From Apostichopus japonicus (taxonomy: Eukaryota; Echinodermata; Holothuroidea; Aspidochirotida; Stichopodidae): a DNA stretch of 64,000 nt. The stretch's first letter is position 1. Every line of letters begins with the position of its first letter. The stretch covers positions 2,781,001-2,845,000 of the forward strand of contig NC_092579.1 in the NCBI RefSeq assembly GCF_037975245.1, given 5' to 3'. Shown here piece by piece: positions 63,021 through 64,000 of the stretch. A model generated the notes under the pieces. That model was not told the origin of the DNA, made no database searches, and worked only from the letters and a program-made list of their open reading frames with translations. A program made the translations under genes and the position numbers.

Positions 63021-63910
63021 ACTTCCTTCACTCCCTCTTCGAGGAAGGCAAGCAAGTGTCGACCATCAAGAACTACAGGTCGGCAATTACCGTTATACAT
63101 CGTGGGTTTGCAGATGGGTCCACCCCAGGCAGCAACAGGGACATCTCCCAGCTCATCAGGGGGATGGCGAACAGGCGCCCCCGAATCAGGCGACTCGCGC
63201 CCTCGTGGAGTTTGTCAGCAGCGCTGCAAACACTCACCAAACCGCCGTACGAACCCATGGCCTCAGCCTCGCTGGCATCTCTTACAAAGAAAACGCTATT
63301 TCTGATCGCTCTGGCGTCAGCAAGAAGAAGAAGCTGTCTCCACGCTCTCTCCACCAAACAGAACCATATCAGGTTCGAGAACCACGGGGTAAGAATGGTC
63401 CCCGATCCGGCCTTCCTAGCCAAAAACCAGGTCCTATCCTTCCTGCCGGGGGACATTTTTATCCCCGAAATAAAATCCCTCTCTTCAATCGCAGAGGATA
63501 AACTGTGGTGCCCAGTCCGAGCTCTCAAATGGTATCTAAACAAGACCCAACACCTTAGAGGAACAACCACGACCTTGTTCTTACCGAGAGCACCTTATTC
63601 AGCGGCGTCCAAAGACACCATTTCCCGATGGCTGGCGGAGATCATCCGCCCGTTTACAACCGGCACAATTACACCGAGAGCCCACGACATCAGGGGAGTA
63701 GCGGCCTCAACAGCCCTTTTTGCGGGAGTCCCAGTGGAGGACATTCTCAAGGCAGCAGCCTGGCGAACGCCAACAACATTTGTTACCTGCTACCTTTCGG
63801 ACTCTCTACAGGCTGAGACGGCGTTTTGTAGCGCGGTGATGCGAGGTCCGGCGGGTATTAGGTCCCACCCCTCGGGCCTCCCACCATCGGGCAGTGCCAC
63901 TCGGTGCTAA
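62837..63910 (+). CDS. DIRS tyrosine recombinase
   Basis: The recombinase would integrate the circular DNA intermediate. The frame is open from an ATG at 61052, but the stretch to about 62830 overlaps the RT/RNase H frame and has no recognisable family signature. Recombinase-like sequence starts near 62837. A core-binding-like part contains TVATYDSRLRKFGEWC and KNYRSAITVIH. The catalytic part has Arg in SARRRSCLHAL (about 63325), the H-x-x-R box HDIRG (63683-63697), a Trp in AAAWRTP and the nucleophile Tyr in TCYLSD (codon 63791-63793). The stop TAA (63908-63910) is inside the right inverted repeat. The translation start is unknown. Confidence 0.88.
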   Translation, partial: CVEVVRTSLRQRGFSEAAAAIAADARRATTVATYDSRLRKFGEWCHNRQVLPSETSLAQVVDFLHSLFEEGKQVSTIKNYRSAITVIHRGFADGSTPGSNRDISQLIRGMANRRPRIRRLAPSWSLSAALQTLTKPPYEPMASASLASLTKKTLFLIALASARRRSCLHALSTKQNHIRFENHGVRMVPDPAFLAKNQVLSFLPGDIFIPEIKSLSSIAEDKLWCPVRALKWYLNKTQHLRGTTTTLFLPRAPYSAASKDTISRWLAEIIRPFTTGTITPRAHDIRGVAASTALFAGVPVEDILKAAAWRTPTTFVTCYLSDSLQAETAFCSAVMRGPAGIRSHPSGLPPSGSATRC

Positions 63911-63949
63911 GGTTGTGGCGAGACAGGTAAGCGAGGAGCGAAGTAAATA
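63903..63949 (-). repeat. DIRS right inverted repeat
   Basis: Perfect 47-bp reverse complement of 58070-58116. It overlaps the last eight bases of the recombinase frame. Confidence 0.93.
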
Positions 63950-64000
63950 CTCCAAAACTTACTGGTTTGGATATTTACGAGTGACGAGCTTACCTGTCTC
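63920..64000. repeat. Palindrome at the DIRS right side (possible internal complementary region)
   Basis: GAGACAGGTAAGC...GTAAATA (63920-63949) is followed, after 22 nt, by TATTTAC...GCTTACCTGTCTC (63972-64000). Outer arms are identical but the middle is diverged. It ends at the window edge. DIRS elements carry an internal complementary region next to the right inverted repeat that serves circle formation, which would explain this. Confidence 0.6.

Larger units (their letters stand above)
58070..64000 (+). mobile_element. DIRS-type tyrosine-recombinase retrotransposon
   Basis: The element has gag-like open frames, an RT-RNase H-methyltransferase-like open frame and an overlapping tyrosine recombinase frame, bounded by 47-bp inverted repeats (58070-58116 and 63903-63949). 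This is the DIRS1 layout: inverted repeats, not the split direct repeats of Ngaro, and a recombinase instead of DDE integrase. All long frames are open, suggesting a young copy. It is GC-rich relative to its surroundings and lies in ALDH2 intron 6, same orientation. The true right end may be past the window, because inverted-repeat sequence continues to the last base. Confidence 0.92.

Noticed and set aside
1..64000. CRISPR array, prokaryotic operon or phage system
   Set aside because: All tandem repeats are satellite-like without unique spacers of regular size, and the genes are intron-containing animal genes.

Overview
This is a multicellular animal nuclear genome window. It is AT-rich, with long introns, consensus splice sites and many interspersed repeats. 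Protein similarities, retained minor-spliceosome introns and a DIRS retrotransposon suggest a marine invertebrate deuterostome. An echinoderm such as a sea cucumber is my best guess, but it is not proven. No prokaryotic features are present.

Layout. (1) Positions 1477-9679, minus strand: the first ten coding exons of DRC3 (LRRC48), a leucine-rich-repeat subunit of the ciliary nexin-dynein regulatory complex. The C-terminus lies off the left edge. Two of its introns look like U12-type AT-AC introns. (2) Positions 9680-10849: a 1.2 kb head-to-head intergenic region. (3) Positions 10850-31496, plus strand: a complete 15-exon TOM1/TOM1L2-family gene (VHS and GAT domains, 532 codons). All exon phases join without a break. 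Its intron 11 holds an eight-copy array that repeats the exon's own 5' splice site, and intron 14 holds a G-rich minisatellite. (4) Positions 31497-44792: no recognisable gene, but a dense set of transposon debris. This includes a TTAA-flanked MITE-like element, a roughly 240 bp repeat split by a 3.7 kb TIR-bounded insertion, hAT-like elements nested inside that insertion, and a solo LTR. (5) Positions 44793-57295, plus strand: the first six coding exons (187 codons) of a mitochondrial aldehyde dehydrogenase of ALDH2 type. Its introns carry LINE, SINE and minisatellite insertions. (6) From about 58070 to the window end: an apparently intact DIRS-type tyrosine-recombinase retrotransposon in ALDH2 intron 6, same orientation, with a 47-bp inverted repeat at both sides.

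DRC3 (cilia), TOM1 (endosomal sorting) and ALDH2 (mitochondrial aldehyde oxidation) have no evident functional link. The head-to-head DRC3/TOM1 pair matches, from memory, the human DRC3-TOM1L2 arrangement at 17p11.2, so it may be ancient synteny. All exon boundaries were read by eye from splice consensus, phase and family similarity; no search was run.
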